DNA of 30,727 nucleotides from Trebonia sp035571275 (GCA_035571275.1 DATMKQ010000399.1:1-30727); one strand, 5' to 3'; shown: positions 1-8,913, counted from the first letter of the stretch. The notes: generated by a model from the sequence alone, not told the origin. Translations and numbers: made by a program.

Positions 1-1544
1 CGCCGGCGGCCGGCGACCCGGTCCCGGTCGCACCGCCCACGCTGTTGTCGTTCACCGACGTGAACACCACCGGGCTGGCCGCCGTGCCCGCCACATCCAA
101 CGACCCCTCGACAGTGATCTCGTCGCCGGAACCTGACTTGACGATTGTCCCTGGCTCGATGGTAAGGGTGATCCTGGCTGGCACGTCGACGTCGCCGTTG
201 AGCACGTAGGCGGACGCGCCCTGGGGCGACCAGGTGGTGTTCTGCGTCAGCGCGCCGGACACATCTGCCACCGCAGGCTGTCCCGTTGTCACGGTGATGG
301 TCGCCGGGGCTGAGTATTCGGCTCCGTCGTCGGCGAACACGGCGTAGCTGTACTCGGTAGCAGCGGTCAGGCCGCTGTCGGTATAGCTGGTGGCCGTCGG
401 TCCTGTCTTGGTCACCAGGGTTCCCGCGCTCGTGGAGGCTGGCGGTGTGGCGCCCTGGGCACGGCGGATCATTACGCCCGAGAATCCCGGGCTTGACGGG
501 TTCGACCAGCTGAGCGTCACGCTCGGCGAGGTAACTTTCGACGCGCTCAGATTCGTGACGAGACCGAGCGGCGAGACGTAGCCGTAGCGGTCTGCCGCGA
601 CCGGTGCCGAGGTTCCGCCAGGCGTGACCACCTGGATCTCAACCTGGGCCGCAGCGTGCGCGGGGCTGGTGACTGTGAGCTGGCTGCTCGATGTCATCTT
701 GACGCTCGAGCCAGCCGCTGAACCGAACAGCACGGACTTGACGCCTGTAAAGCCGGACCCGCTCACGGTCATTGTGGTTCCACCTGCGGTGGTGCCGGCT
801 GACGGCGACACCAACGTCACGACCGGTACGGCGTCATAACTATATCTGTCATCTGCAGACACCGCGGAGGTGCCGCCGGGCGTTGCTACTCGCACATTGA
901 CGGTGCTCGCGGACTCCGCTGGCGCGATAACGGTCAGCTTGCTGACCGACACCACTTTGACGCTCGTGCCGCGCACTGACCCAAACAACACCGACGTACC
1001 GCTGGTGAAGTCGGAGCCTCTCACCGTAGCGACAGTTCCGAACTGCACAGGGCCCGCCGCCGGAGACACCGATGACACTGACGGCCTGGGATCGTACGCG
1101 TACCGGTCGCGCGCCGACACCGGGGACGTGCCAGTCTTAGTTCTCACCCTCACGTCGACTGTTCCAGCGCCGTGTGCCGGAACAGTCACAGTCAGCTTCC
1201 CCGACGAGATGACCTGATGTGCGTCCCGGAGATCGTGCCGAACACCACGGTTTTCACGCCTGTGAAACCGCTACCCCCTATGGTCACGGTGTTCCCGCCA
1301 GCCGTGGCCCCACCGTGGGGGACACCGAGGACACTACCGGCGCACCAGCAGCCACGACCAGCGGCGGAGAGAAAGGGACGCGCGTCGAGGACCGAAGGGT
1401 GACCGACACAGCAGCACGCGCGGGTACGCCTGGAAACATGATGAAGGCAGCGACAGGAATCCCGGCTACCAGCCCAACTCCCAGACGCCGACGCCACTTC
1501 GCCCATAGCGCATGCGAGCGATCCCCTGCGCGGTTGCCGGTCAT
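1..1544 (-). pseudogene. Secreted IPT/TIG- and Fn3-repeat surface protein, 5' part, with two frameshifts
   Basis: The start ATG at 1544 has GGAGGGG at 1549-1555. The first ~45 residues form a signal peptide: basic WAKWRRR, a hydrophobic stretch, then ARA. Three IPT/TIG (Ig-like) domains follow, each with a VSSVSP-like start, a GGTTVTVSGSGFTGVKSVLFG-type core and an LTVT..PA..A end. Next come an Fn3 domain (about 560-310) and a segment typical of the start of a right-handed beta-helix (EPGTIVKSGSGDEITVEGSL); the gene continues past position 1. The reading frame breaks twice inside the first IPT domain. One base is missing in the C4 run at 1308-1311 and one near 1211-1212 (GACC). Restoring one G/C at each place gives an uninterrupted IPT domain. 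The cause is either a recent pseudogene or sequencing error. Likely an extracellular or cell-wall protein; ligand unknown. Confidence 0.8.
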
Positions 1545-1557
1545 TATGCCCCTCCAC

Positions 1558-2260
1558 GCGGCACCAACCGGAATGCTCGAATGGCCGAGTGTAAGAGTGC
1601 CGTCGGCAATGTAGACGCGCGACCGCCCGCTGCGGATTGCGCGGATACTGTCCGATGTTGTCCGGGGAATTCGGCACGCCAGGAGGACCGTCCCGGCCTG
1701 CCTGGCTGGGGGCCGATCAACATCTCCACCAGGACGAGCAGCCCCGTGCCTGCCAGCATGGTCAGGCCTCTCGGCGGTCGCGCAGGCCCCAGTAGGGAAC
1801 TCACCCGCACTTTCCAGATGAAGCGCTCCGAGGCCATCCGGTGCATGCTTGCCGACCCAAGGCATACCGGGAACCCTTGGCAGCACAACCGCGGCGAGGA
1901 CCAGTTCTGGTTCTAACGGGCCAGAATTAGTGCGCAACTTTGCCGTTCACCAGACTGTGAAACAGCAGATCAGCGCGACGAAGCTGCCGTGAGGCCACGA
2001 TCGTGAACCAACTCGGGACCCGCGATCGTGATCTAACTCAGGTACTGAACCGCATGCCCGACATCTAGACCAACGGCAACCCGGTCACCGCGCTGCTGTC
2101 TCGACCGCGCATCCACGGAGGAGAGTACTCACCAACCGCTCCCGATGACGCCGGCCAGCACCCGGAACACAAGCCTCCCGCCGACTCAGGCACGCAAAAC
2201 GGCGGGTGACTGCGGCGGGGACGTCACGGACGACAGGACGCGCCGAACGGCTCCTCTCTG
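1558..2260. other. About 700 bases without a convincing gene
   Basis: The stretch lies upstream of the IPT protein gene and downstream of the broken recombinase. Open frames exist on both strands, but none has a good ribosome site, a recognisable domain or agreement with a neighbour. It holds a pair of 20-base direct repeats at 1998-2042. A short frame at about 2069-2208 (TNGNPVTALL...SGTQNGG) has no start codon and may be the tail of a deleted gene. Together with the truncated recombinase this suggests eroded mobile-element DNA, which is an inference. Confidence 0.5.
1998..2042. repeat. Tandem pair of 20-base direct repeats
   Basis: CGATCGTGAACCAACTCGGG (1998-2017) and CGATCGTGATCTAACTCAGG (2023-2042) match at 17 of 20 positions and start 25 bases apart. 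Each contains the palindrome CGATCG. They could be recombinase arm sites, an operator pair or the end of a lost insertion sequence. Nothing in the window decides between these. Confidence 0.55.
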
Positions 2261-3181
2261 TCAAAGCCAGGAATGGCTGAAGTGATGCCGGAACCGGTGC
2301 GGGTACACCTGCACCCCGGCCTGATCGCCGCGCCGCTTCACCATCTGGTAGATCCCGTTAGCGGTCAGCGGCCCCCGGCCGCCGTTCCCCAGCCACAGCC
2401 CCAGCCGGTACGCCCGCTGGTGCCCGGCGCGGACTCGAAGGTACCTGTCGACCCGCCGGGCAGCCTCATGATCGATCCGGACCGTCCGGTCCTTGCCACC
2501 CTTCCCGCGGACATAGATCTCCCTGCGGTCGAGGTCCACGTCGCTGCGGCCGGGATCGGCAGGGTCGTAGCGGATGCCGGCCAGCTCGGCCAGCCGGATG
2601 CCCGTCGCCCGGAACACCGACACGACCGCCGCGTCGCGGCGCTGCGCGAACGAGTTGCCCCGGCACGCCCTCTCCAGACTGGAAAGTTCTACGCTGGTGA
2701 AAAACGGCACCGGCTTGTCCGCCACCTTCGGCGCGCGGAGCCTGGCGGTCGGGTCAGGGATCTCGTCCTCGGCGGATAGCCAGAGAAAGAACTGCCGCAG
2801 CGCCCGGTACTGCTGGCGTACGTACGCCTCGCTGTAGCGGCTCAGCAGCCACACGACCCACCGCTGGACATCCTGCGCGCCCACCTGCTCCCACCTGGAC
2901 TTGCCCGTCTCGCGCAGCAGGTGAGCGGCGGCGAACCACAGCGGCGCCTCCGTGTAGATCCGGATCGTCCCCGGTGCCTTGTTCTCCGCCGCCAGGTGCA
3001 GCCGGAACGAGGCGACGTCCGCAGTAAAAGGCCCCGCGTCCAGCCGCCCCTGCCGACGCCCGCGCTGCCCCGGGACAGCGGAAGTTTTACGCTCGTCCCC
3101 GGCTTCCGCACCCGCGAGACCGCCCGGTTTGCGGCTTTCAGGCACAGCAGAGGCGTCATGGACGTTTGGCGTACATACCAT
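2261..3181 (-). pseudogene. Truncated tyrosine recombinase/integrase (XerC/D-like)
   Basis: This is a site-specific recombinase of the phage-integrase family. The N-terminal SAM-like core-binding domain (roughly residues 50-160, TIRIYTEAPLWFAAAHL...YVRQQYRALRQFFLWL) and most of the catalytic domain are present. Visible are the first catalytic Arg (TGIRLAELAGI), the beta-hairpin Lys (GKGGKDRTVRI) and the HxxR box (HRFRHHFSHSWL). The protein stops right there, so the second His/Trp and the nucleophilic Tyr, normally about 30-40 residues further on, are absent. Dropping one T from the TTT at the stop (about 2259-2262) would continue as WLDR, the usual family sequence, but similarity then ends within a few residues. 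So there is both a frame break and loss of the 3' end, and it is very probably inactive. The start at 3181 has only a weak GAGGG upstream. It lies immediately 3' of tRNA-Phe, the typical place for an element integrated in that tRNA. Confidence 0.85.
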
Positions 3182-3245
3182 AGAAAATCCCTCGCTTTCC
3201 TGCGTTCTCGCAGGCAGGAGGGCTAACCATTGAGGCTTCGATGTG

Positions 3246-3319
3246 TGGTCAGGGACAGGATCGAACTGTCGACCTTCCGCTTTTCAGGCGGACGCTCATA
3301 CCGACTGAGCTACCTGACC
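3246..3319 (-). tRNA. tRNA-Phe (GAA)
   Basis: The 74-base cloverleaf has acceptor arms GGTCAGG/CCTGACC, D-arm GCTC/GAGC, anticodon stem TCCGC/GCGGA around loop CTGAAAA (anticodon GAA), T-arm GACAG/CTGTC with loop TTCGATC, and discriminator A. CCA is not encoded. Its 3' end faces the truncated integrase, so this is the probable attachment target of the lost element. Confidence 0.96.
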
Positions 3320-3348
3320 TTGACGAGCCCGTCAAGGGCCGACCTCAG

Positions 3349-3423
3349 CGGTCCTGACGGGATTTGAACCCGCGACCTCCACCTTGACAGGGTGGCGAGC
3401 ACTCCACGCTGCTCTACAGGACC
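3349..3423 (-). tRNA. tRNA-Asp (GTC)
   Basis: The 75-base cloverleaf has acceptor GGTCCTG/CAGGACC, D-arm GAGC/GCTC, anticodon stem CCACC/GGTGG around loop CTGTCAA (anticodon GTC), T-arm GCGGG/CCCGT with loop TTCAAAT, and discriminator G as expected for Asp. It lies 29 bases upstream of tRNA-Phe on the same strand, and the two are probably co-transcribed. Confidence 0.96.
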
Positions 3424-3609
3424 ATCGCTACCGTCGACTCTAGCCGACGGCAGGCCCCTACGGGGCCCGGGCGCATCGGCTATCGCCTTCGCCCGACTGA
3501 GAATACCACTGACAGGATCGTGGTTGAGTCGGCTTATGTCGCACCGCGGGCGGAGCGGCGGCAACCTAGGCTCGCTTCGGTCGGCCGACGTCGTCTTATC
3601 CTTCGTTAC

Positions 3610-3822
3610 ATGGCTGACAGGCCGTCTGACGAAGCGTGGCTGCGACTCGGCGTGGCGCCGGGCCTCTGCGAAGCGTGCGGCTACGCGAAGCTCAACCAGA
3701 CACGGCGGGGAACCGCCTACCTTCGGTGCACACGCGCCGAATGGGACAAGGCACTTGTCCGCTACCCGCGTCTGCCCGTTATGGAGTGCGCGGGGTTCGA
3801 GCACCGTCCTGACAACCCCTAG
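3610..3822 (+). CDS. Small conserved Cys-rich protein (putative zinc-ribbon)
   Basis: A 70-residue protein starting MADRPSDEAWLRLGVAPG. It carries CEACGYAK, then LRC and MEC: four cysteines in a CxxC...C...C arrangement that could bind one zinc. Similar short proteins beside tRNA genes are known in actinomycetes; their function is not. The start at 3610 is preferred over an upstream in-frame ATG at 3520 because the region before 3610 is Arg-rich, low in information and overlaps the tRNA-side leader. There is no strong ribosome site. A nucleic-acid-related role would fit the cysteine pattern but is a guess. Confidence 0.7.
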   Translation: MADRPSDEAWLRLGVAPGLCEACGYAKLNQTRRGTAYLRCTRAEWDKALVRYPRLPVMECAGFEHRPDNP

Positions 3823-3910
3823 CAACGCGGCGAAGGCGTAGACGCGCCCGGTTGTCGTCCACGATCGGGCGATGGAAAGATCAGATCCGGATCAGGAGGC
3901 GTGGCTGGGC

Positions 3911-4597
3911 ATGACCGACGAGAATCCCCCGGAGGGGGGCATCGACGTGACCCGACCGAGCGTCGACCGGGACATGGGCTCGCGCATAGCCGAGGTGAAT
4001 CCGGCGTTGCATCAGTTGGTCCGGCAGAACCGCGAGTTCATCTGCGCCGCGGCGGCCCGTGCGGCTGCCGCGGGCATCAGCCAGTTCCTCGACCTCGGCT
4101 CGGGGCTGCCCTCGCACCTGGCTGTACATCAAGCGGTGCGGGAGGTGATTGCGGACGCGCGAGTGTGCTACGTCGACATAGAGCCGAACGCCGTCCTGCA
4201 CGGGGATACGCTCCTCGCCCGCGGCGAGGGGCTCGCCGCCGTCCAGGCCGACCTGGCGGACCCAGATGCCGTGCTGGCCAACCCGCACGTGCGCGCGGTC
4301 ATCGACATGGCCCAGCCGACCGCCCTGATCCTGGCCGCCGTGCTGCATTTCATGTCAGCCAACGAAGCTGCCGCGTTGTGTGCCGACTACATGAGGCGGG
4401 CGGTTCCCGGCTCGTGGCTGATCGTGTCCTCCGGGCACTACCAGGACAAGGAACTGGCCAGCCGGCTTCAGGAGACCGCCACGCATACCCGGTTCCGGAA
4501 CCATAGTGCGGCGGATCTCGCTTCGATGCTGAGCGGGCTCGAGCCCGCCGAGCCCGGCCCGTCCGGCCCGTCCGGCCCGTCCGGCGAGCCCGGGTGA
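3911..4597 (+). CDS. SAM-dependent methyltransferase, DUF574 (Methyltransf_19) type, lacking the family N-terminal motif
   Basis: About 228 residues from ATG 3911, with AGGAGG at 3894-3899; an ATG at 3872 is an alternative. The Rossmann core is clear: QFLDLGSGLPS (SAM-binding loop), VCYVDIEPNAVLHG (acidic end of strand 2), VQADLADPDAVL, then ALILAAVLHFMS and GSWLIVSSGHY. The family normally carries a signature near ARxYDYxLGGKDNF between TRPS and VDRD. Here TRPSV runs directly into DRDMGSRIAEVNPAL, which amounts to an in-frame loss of about 15 residues. The C-terminus is a GPSGPSGPSG repeat encoded by 9-base repeats. The stop lies 4 bases before the next gene, suggesting co-transcription. Substrate unknown; activity is doubtful without the missing motif. 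Confidence 0.82.
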   Translation: MTDENPPEGGIDVTRPSVDRDMGSRIAEVNPALHQLVRQNREFICAAAARAAAAGISQFLDLGSGLPSHLAVHQAVREVIADARVCYVDIEPNAVLHGDTLLARGEGLAAVQADLADPDAVLANPHVRAVIDMAQPTALILAAVLHFMSANEAAALCADYMRRAVPGSWLIVSSGHYQDKELASRLQETATHTRFRNHSAADLASMLSGLEPAEPGPSGPSGPSGEPG

Positions 4598-4601
4598 TCG
4601 C

Positions 4602-5489
4602 GTGCGCGTCGTGTCCCTGTTGCCGTCAGCGACCGAGATCGTTTACGCACTCGGCCTGGGCGACCAACTGGTCGGGGTGACGTTCGAATGCGACGAGCCC
4701 CCGTCGGCCCGCACGGACAAGACGGTGGTCGTGGGCGGCCGGGACACCTCGGGGATGACACCGGCTGCCATAGACGCCTACGTTCACGCCCAGCTTGACG
4801 CGGGCGAAGATCTGTACACGCTGCACGCCGATGCGCTCGCCGCCTTGGCGCCCGATCTGATCCTCACTCAGGACCTGTGCCGGGTCTGCGCGCTGCCCGC
4901 CGGCCATGTCGAGGAGGCGCTGGACTATCTCGGGTGTACTGCCGAGGTCATCGCCCTGGATCCGCATCGCCTCGACGACGTGCTCGCGACGATTCTGACC
5001 GTCGGCCAGCGCACGGGCACCCAGCCGCAGGCCGAACATCTCGTGGCCGCCCTCCGGCGACGGCTCGCGGCGATCGCGGTGCGGGTGGCGGGCCGGCACC
5101 GACCTCGCACCGCGGTCGTCGAATGGGTCGACCCGCCCTTCACCGCCGGGCATTGGGTCCCGGATCTCGTCACGGCCGCCGGTGGCCAGCCGGTCGCCGC
5201 CCGCGCGGGCAGGCCTTCGGTGCAGACAAGCTGGGACCAGATCGCGGCGACACGCCCGGAAGTGGTCGTGGTCGCCCCATGCGGCTTCCACCTCGACGCC
5301 GCGGCCGCGCAGGCCGAGCTAGTCGCCCGACAACTGCCAGGCATTCCGGTTTGGGCGATCGACGCCGACGGAATCATCGTGCGCCCCGGCCCCCGCCTGG
5401 TCGAAGGCGTGGAAGCACTCGCGGCCATCCTGCATCCGCAGGAGCTTGCCCAACCCGCACCCGCTGGCCGCACCCGCCGCATCGCCTGA
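4602..5489 (+). CDS. BtuF-like cobalamin/metal-chelate binding protein (periplasmic-binding-protein fold)
   Basis: 295 residues from GTG 4602. The whole protein is a class III periplasmic-binding-protein fold (PF01497). It opens RVVSLLPSATEIVYALGLGDQLVGVTFECD, the hallmark of the BtuF-like cobalamin-binding group. It then shows LAALAPDLILTQDLCRVCA, the spacer helix, and VEWVDPPFTAGHWVPDLVTAAGG...SWDQIAATRPEVVVVAPCGF. There is no signal peptide or lipobox, so the protein is cytoplasmic or uses an unrecognised export route. No permease or ATPase gene adjoins it. It follows the methyltransferase by 4 bases and converges on nrdB, whose stop is 4 bases away. A role in corrinoid handling is likely from the family, but the ligand is not shown by the sequence. 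Confidence 0.82.
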   Translation: MRVVSLLPSATEIVYALGLGDQLVGVTFECDEPPSARTDKTVVVGGRDTSGMTPAAIDAYVHAQLDAGEDLYTLHADALAALAPDLILTQDLCRVCALPAGHVEEALDYLGCTAEVIALDPHRLDDVLATILTVGQRTGTQPQAEHLVAALRRRLAAIAVRVAGRHRPRTAVVEWVDPPFTAGHWVPDLVTAAGGQPVAARAGRPSVQTSWDQIAATRPEVVVVAPCGFHLDAAAAQAELVARQLPGIPVWAIDADGIIVRPGPRLVEGVEALAAILHPQELAQPAPAGRTRRIA

Positions 5490-5493
5490 AGGA

Positions 5494-6525
5494 TCAGAAG
5501 TCGTCGTCGAAGGAGACCTCGCCGGTAACACCGACTTGGTAGGCGGAGACACGGCGCTCGAAGAAGTTGGACAGCTCCTGAACGTCCTGGAGGTCCATGA
5601 AGGCGAGCGGATTCCGCGCGCCGTACATCGGCCCGAGGCCGAGCTGGGCCAGCCTCCGGTCGGCGACGTGCTCGAGGTAGCCGCGCATGTCCGACAGCGA
5701 CAGCCCGGCCACGCCCGGCCCGAGCAGGTCCTCGGCGAACCGCACCTCGCACTCCACCGCCTCGGCGAGCATGTCGCGGACCTGGCCCGCCATCCGCTCA
5801 TCGAACAACTCCGGTTCCTCGCGCCGGACGGTCGCCACGACGTCGAAGGCGAACGCCATGTGCATGGACTCGTCACGGAACACCCAGTTGGTCCCGGACG
5901 CGAGCCCGTTGAGCAGGCCGCGGGACCGCAGGAAGTAAACGTAGGCGAACGCCCCGTAGAAAAACAGGCCCTCGATGCAGGCGGCGAAGCAAACCAAGTT
6001 GAGGAGGAACGCGCGCCGTTCGGAAGCCGTACGCAACTCCCGTAGCGAGAAGACCGAGTCGATCCACTTGAAGCAGAAGTCGGCCTTGCGCGCGATCGAG
6101 GGGATGTTCTCCACGGCCGCGAACGCCGCCGCGCGCTCCTTCTCATCCGGCACGTAGGTGTCCAGCAGGGTGAGGTAGAACTGCACGTGGACGGCTTCCT
6201 CGAACAGCTGCCTGGACAGGTACAGCCGTCCCTCCGGGGAGTTGATGTGCTGGTACAGGTTCAGCACGAGGTTGTTCGCCACAATGGTGTCCCCGGTCGC
6301 GAAGAACGCGACGAGCCGGGACACCAGGTGCCGCTCGGCCGCCGAGAGTTTGGCGAGGTCGGGCAGGTCGGAGTGCAGATCGACTTCCTCGACCGTCCAG
6401 GTGTTCTTGATCGCGGAACGGAACCGGTCGTAGAACCCCGGATACCGCATCGGTCGCAGCGTCAGGTCCATGCCCGGGTCGAGCAACGAGTGCACTGGGC
6501 GCGCGTGGGTCTGAGTCACTGGCAC
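5494..6525 (-). CDS. nrdB: Class Ia ribonucleoside-diphosphate reductase, beta subunit (R2)
   Basis: 343 residues, GTG start at 6525 (a second GTG at 6519 is possible), overlapping the end of nrdA by 10 bases, so the pair is translationally coupled. It is the di-iron, tyrosyl-radical subunit that supplies the radical to NrdA for making dNDPs. The visible diiron ligands are D79 (FFATGDTIVANN), E110 and H113 (FEEAVHVQFY), the Glu in ACIEGLFFYGAF and the Glu/His pair in RDESMHMAF. Tyr117 sits four residues after H113, the position of the radical tyrosine, so this is not the Phe-containing class Ic type. The C-terminal EVSFDDDF is the acidic tail that docks on NrdA. Length is normal for the family. 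Confidence 0.96.
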   Translation of the reverse strand: MPVTQTHARPVHSLLDPGMDLTLRPMRYPGFYDRFRSAIKNTWTVEEVDLHSDLPDLAKLSAAERHLVSRLVAFFATGDTIVANNLVLNLYQHINSPEGRLYLSRQLFEEAVHVQFYLTLLDTYVPDEKERAAAFAAVENIPSIARKADFCFKWIDSVFSLRELRTASERRAFLLNLVCFAACIEGLFFYGAFAYVYFLRSRGLLNGLASGTNWVFRDESMHMAFAFDVVATVRREEPELFDERMAGQVRDMLAEAVECEVRFAEDLLGPGVAGLSLSDMRGYLEHVADRRLAQLGLGPMYGARNPLAFMDLQDVQELSNFFERRVSAYQVGVTGEVSFDDDF

Positions 6526-8894
6526 GCCTCACAGGTCTCGGGGTTCTCCAGGGAGCAGGCCACGGCTGCTTCGGCCGCGGTTTCGGGAGAGGCGACGGTA
6601 ACAGTGGCCTGCTGGATCCGGGTGGCCGGCCGGGAGCGCAGATAGTAAGTGGTCTTCAGGCCGGACTTCCAGGCGTGCATGTACATCGACGACAGCTTGC
6701 CGATCGTCGGCGCGGCCATGAACAGGTTGAGCGACTGCGACTGGTCGATGAACGGCGCGCGCGCCGCCGCCAGGTCGATCAGTGCTCGCTGCGGCAGCTC
6801 CCACGCGGTCCGGAACAGCTCCCTGACATCCTTCGGCAGCGCCGTGATCTCCTGCACCGATCCGTCAGCCCGCTTGATCGCCTCACGCGCCTGCGGCGTC
6901 CACTGCCCGTGCGCCTTGAGCTCGGCCACCAGCGCGGCGTTGACCTGGAGGAACTCCCCGGACATGGTCTCGCGCTTGAACAGGTTGGACACCTGCGGCT
7001 CGATGCACTCATAGCACCCGGCGATCGATGCGATCGTCGCGGTCGGCGCGATCGCGATCAGCAGCGAGTTGCGCAGCCCTGTCTCGGCGATCCGCGCGCG
7101 CAGCGCCGCCCAGCGATCGGCCTGGGTCACCTCGGCGCCCCACAGGTCGGGTTGCAGTCGGCCGGCGGCGGCCCGGGTCCGCGCGAACTCCGGGTGCGGC
7201 GCGTCCTCAGCGGCGAGGTCGGCCGACGCCTCGAGCGCGGTCAGATAGATCTCCTCGGCCAGGCGCGCGGACAGCTCACGTGCCTCAGCCGAATCGAACG
7301 GTAGCCGCAGGGCGAAGAAGACGTCCTGCAGTCCCATGACCCCCAGGCCGACCGGCCGCCAGCGCGGATTCGACGTAGCGGCCTGCTCGCTCGGGTAAAA
7401 GGTCAGGTCGATGACCCGGTCCAGGAACGGCACCGATGTGCGCACCGTGTCGCGAAGCTTGGCCCAGTCAACCTGCCAGCCGCCGTCGGCGCCCCTCGTG
7501 AGATGCCGGGCGAGGTTGATCGAGCCGAGGTTGCACACAGCGGTCTCGGTGTCGCTCGTCACTTCTGTGATCTCGGTGCACAGGTTCGACAGGTGCACGA
7601 CGTGCCCGGCCGCGGCGGTCTGGTTGCACTTCGTGTTGCAGGCGTCCTTGAAGGTCATCCAGCCGTTCCCGGTCTGCGCCAGCGTCCGCATCATCTTGGC
7701 GTACAGGTCTCTGGCCGGCAGCTGCCGTATGTACCTGCCCTCGGCCTCGGCCGCCCGGTACGCCGCGTCGAACCGCTCTCCCCACAGGTCGGCGAGCTCA
7801 GGCACCTGGTCGGGATCGAAGAGCGACCACGCTTGCCCGGCTTCGACCCGGCGCATGAACTCGTCGGGCACCCAGTTCGCCAGGTTCAGGTTGTGCGTCC
7901 GCCGGGCGTCCTCGCCGGTGTTGTCCCGCAGTTCGAGGAATTCCTCGATGTCCGGGTGCCAGGGCTCGAGGTACACGCAGGCGGCACCCTTGCGGCGTCC
8001 GCCCTGGTTCACCGCGGCGACCGACGCGTCCAGCGTCCGCAGGAACGGCACGATCCCGTTGGACGCGCCGTTGGTGCCGCGGATCAGCGCACCGCGCGAC
8101 CTCACCCGCGACCAGCCGATGCCGATCCCGCCTGAGAACTTGCTCAGCCGCGCGACCTGCGCGTACCTGTTGTAGATCGAGTCAAGTTCATCACGCGGTG
8201 AGTCGACAAGGAAGCATGAGGACATCTGCGGATGGCTCGTCCCCGAGTTGAACAGCGTCGGCGAGCTCGGCAGGTACGCGAGCGAGGACATCAGCCGGTA
8301 GAACCCGATCGCTTCGGCCGGGGTCCGCGACAGGCCGCACGCGACCCGGAGGAGGAAGTACTGCGGGCACTCGATCACCAGCCGGGAAGCGGGGTGCCGC
8401 AGCAGGTACCTGTCATAGACGGTCTTGATGCCGAAGTATTCAAACTCTCGGTCCGCCTCATGGCATACCGCGTCATCGAGCTTGCGAGAATTATCCTTAA
8501 CGAACCGTGCCGTCTGCTCCCCGATAAGTCCTTCCGCGTAGCCGAGGCTGACCGACTGGCTGAAGGACGCGATGCCCTGGCCGCGTACCTCCTTGCCGAT
8601 GTAGGTAGCGAGCAGCCGGGCCGCCAGCCGCGAGTACTGCGGCTCTTCGCCGGTCATCTCCGCCGCGGTCTGGATCGAGAGCCGGTCGAGTTCGGCGGTG
8701 GTCGCCCCGTCGTACAGGCCGCTGATCGTCTTGGTCGCCACTCGTAGCGGGTCGACCTCTTCGAGCCCGTCCGCGCAGCGCTCTACGGCACGCACGATCT
8801 TGTTCACGTCCACCGGCTCGGTGTCTCCGCTCCGCTTGCGGACGTGCATGGACGTTCTACTGCGCAAGCCTGCGCTGGGATCGCCACTTGTCAT
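6516..8894 (-). CDS. nrdA: Class Ia ribonucleoside-diphosphate reductase, alpha subunit (R1)
   Basis: About 792 residues. An N-terminal ATP-cone domain (VRKRSGDTEPVDVNKIVRAVERC) provides dATP/ATP activity control. The ten-stranded barrel holds PTLFNSG...MSSCFL (first redox Cys), HLSNLCTEITE (active-site Asn-Cys-Glu), AVCNLGSINL (second redox Cys) and IAPTATIASIAGCYECIEP. The C-terminal ENPETCEACQ is the CxxC shuttle that re-reduces the active site. ATG 8894 was chosen because it lies 7 bases after a TATGGT -10 element with no ribosome site, which fits leaderless translation. The upstream TTG at 8930 would place coding sequence across the NrdR boxes. ATG 8849 (MHVRKR) is a shorter alternative. 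It forms an operon with nrdB, and no cobalamin riboswitch is seen upstream. Confidence 0.95.
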   Translation of the reverse strand: MTSGDPSAGLRSRTSMHVRKRSGDTEPVDVNKIVRAVERCADGLEEVDPLRVATKTISGLYDGATTAELDRLSIQTAAEMTGEEPQYSRLAARLLATYIGKEVRGQGIASFSQSVSLGYAEGLIGEQTARFVKDNSRKLDDAVCHEADREFEYFGIKTVYDRYLLRHPASRLVIECPQYFLLRVACGLSRTPAEAIGFYRLMSSLAYLPSSPTLFNSGTSHPQMSSCFLVDSPRDELDSIYNRYAQVARLSKFSGGIGIGWSRVRSRGALIRGTNGASNGIVPFLRTLDASVAAVNQGGRRKGAACVYLEPWHPDIEEFLELRDNTGEDARRTHNLNLANWVPDEFMRRVEAGQAWSLFDPDQVPELADLWGERFDAAYRAAEAEGRYIRQLPARDLYAKMMRTLAQTGNGWMTFKDACNTKCNQTAAAGHVVHLSNLCTEITEVTSDTETAVCNLGSINLARHLTRGADGGWQVDWAKLRDTVRTSVPFLDRVIDLTFYPSEQAATSNPRWRPVGLGVMGLQDVFFALRLPFDSAEARELSARLAEEIYLTALEASADLAAEDAPHPEFARTRAAAGRLQPDLWGAEVTQADRWAALRARIAETGLRNSLLIAIAPTATIASIAGCYECIEPQVSNLFKRETMSGEFLQVNAALVAELKAHGQWTPQAREAIKRADGSVQEITALPKDVRELFRTAWELPQRALIDLAAARAPFIDQSQSLNLFMAAPTIGKLSSMYMHAWKSGLKTTYYLRSRPATRIQQATVTVASPETAAEAAVACSLENPETCEACQ

Positions 8895-8898
8895 GGAC

Positions 8899-8913
8899 GA
8901 CACCATATGTGGG
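8899..8913 (-). promoter_or_regulatory. NrdR box 1 (promoter-proximal)
   Basis: ACACCATATGTGGGG is centred on CATATG (8904-8909) and resembles the NrdR consensus acaCwAtATaTwGtgt. It overlaps the -10 hexamer of the nrdA promoter, so binding by the ATP/dATP-sensing repressor NrdR would block transcription. Confidence 0.85.

Noticed and set aside
1512..1937. Several long frames on both strands upstream of the IPT gene.
   Set aside because: They overlap each other, lack ribosome sites and show no recognisable protein. Only the frame from 1544 downward carries a signal peptide leading into IPT domains.
3253..3530. GACAGGATCG in the tRNA-Phe T-arm recurs at about 3511, as if a second attachment site.
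   Set aside because: Only 10 bases match, and the rest of the T-arm and acceptor do not; it is too short to count as an att repeat.
4551..4590. The 9-base CCCGTCCGG repeats at the end of the methyltransferase gene, considered as a CRISPR or terminator.
   Set aside because: They are in-frame GPS codon repeats without spacers.
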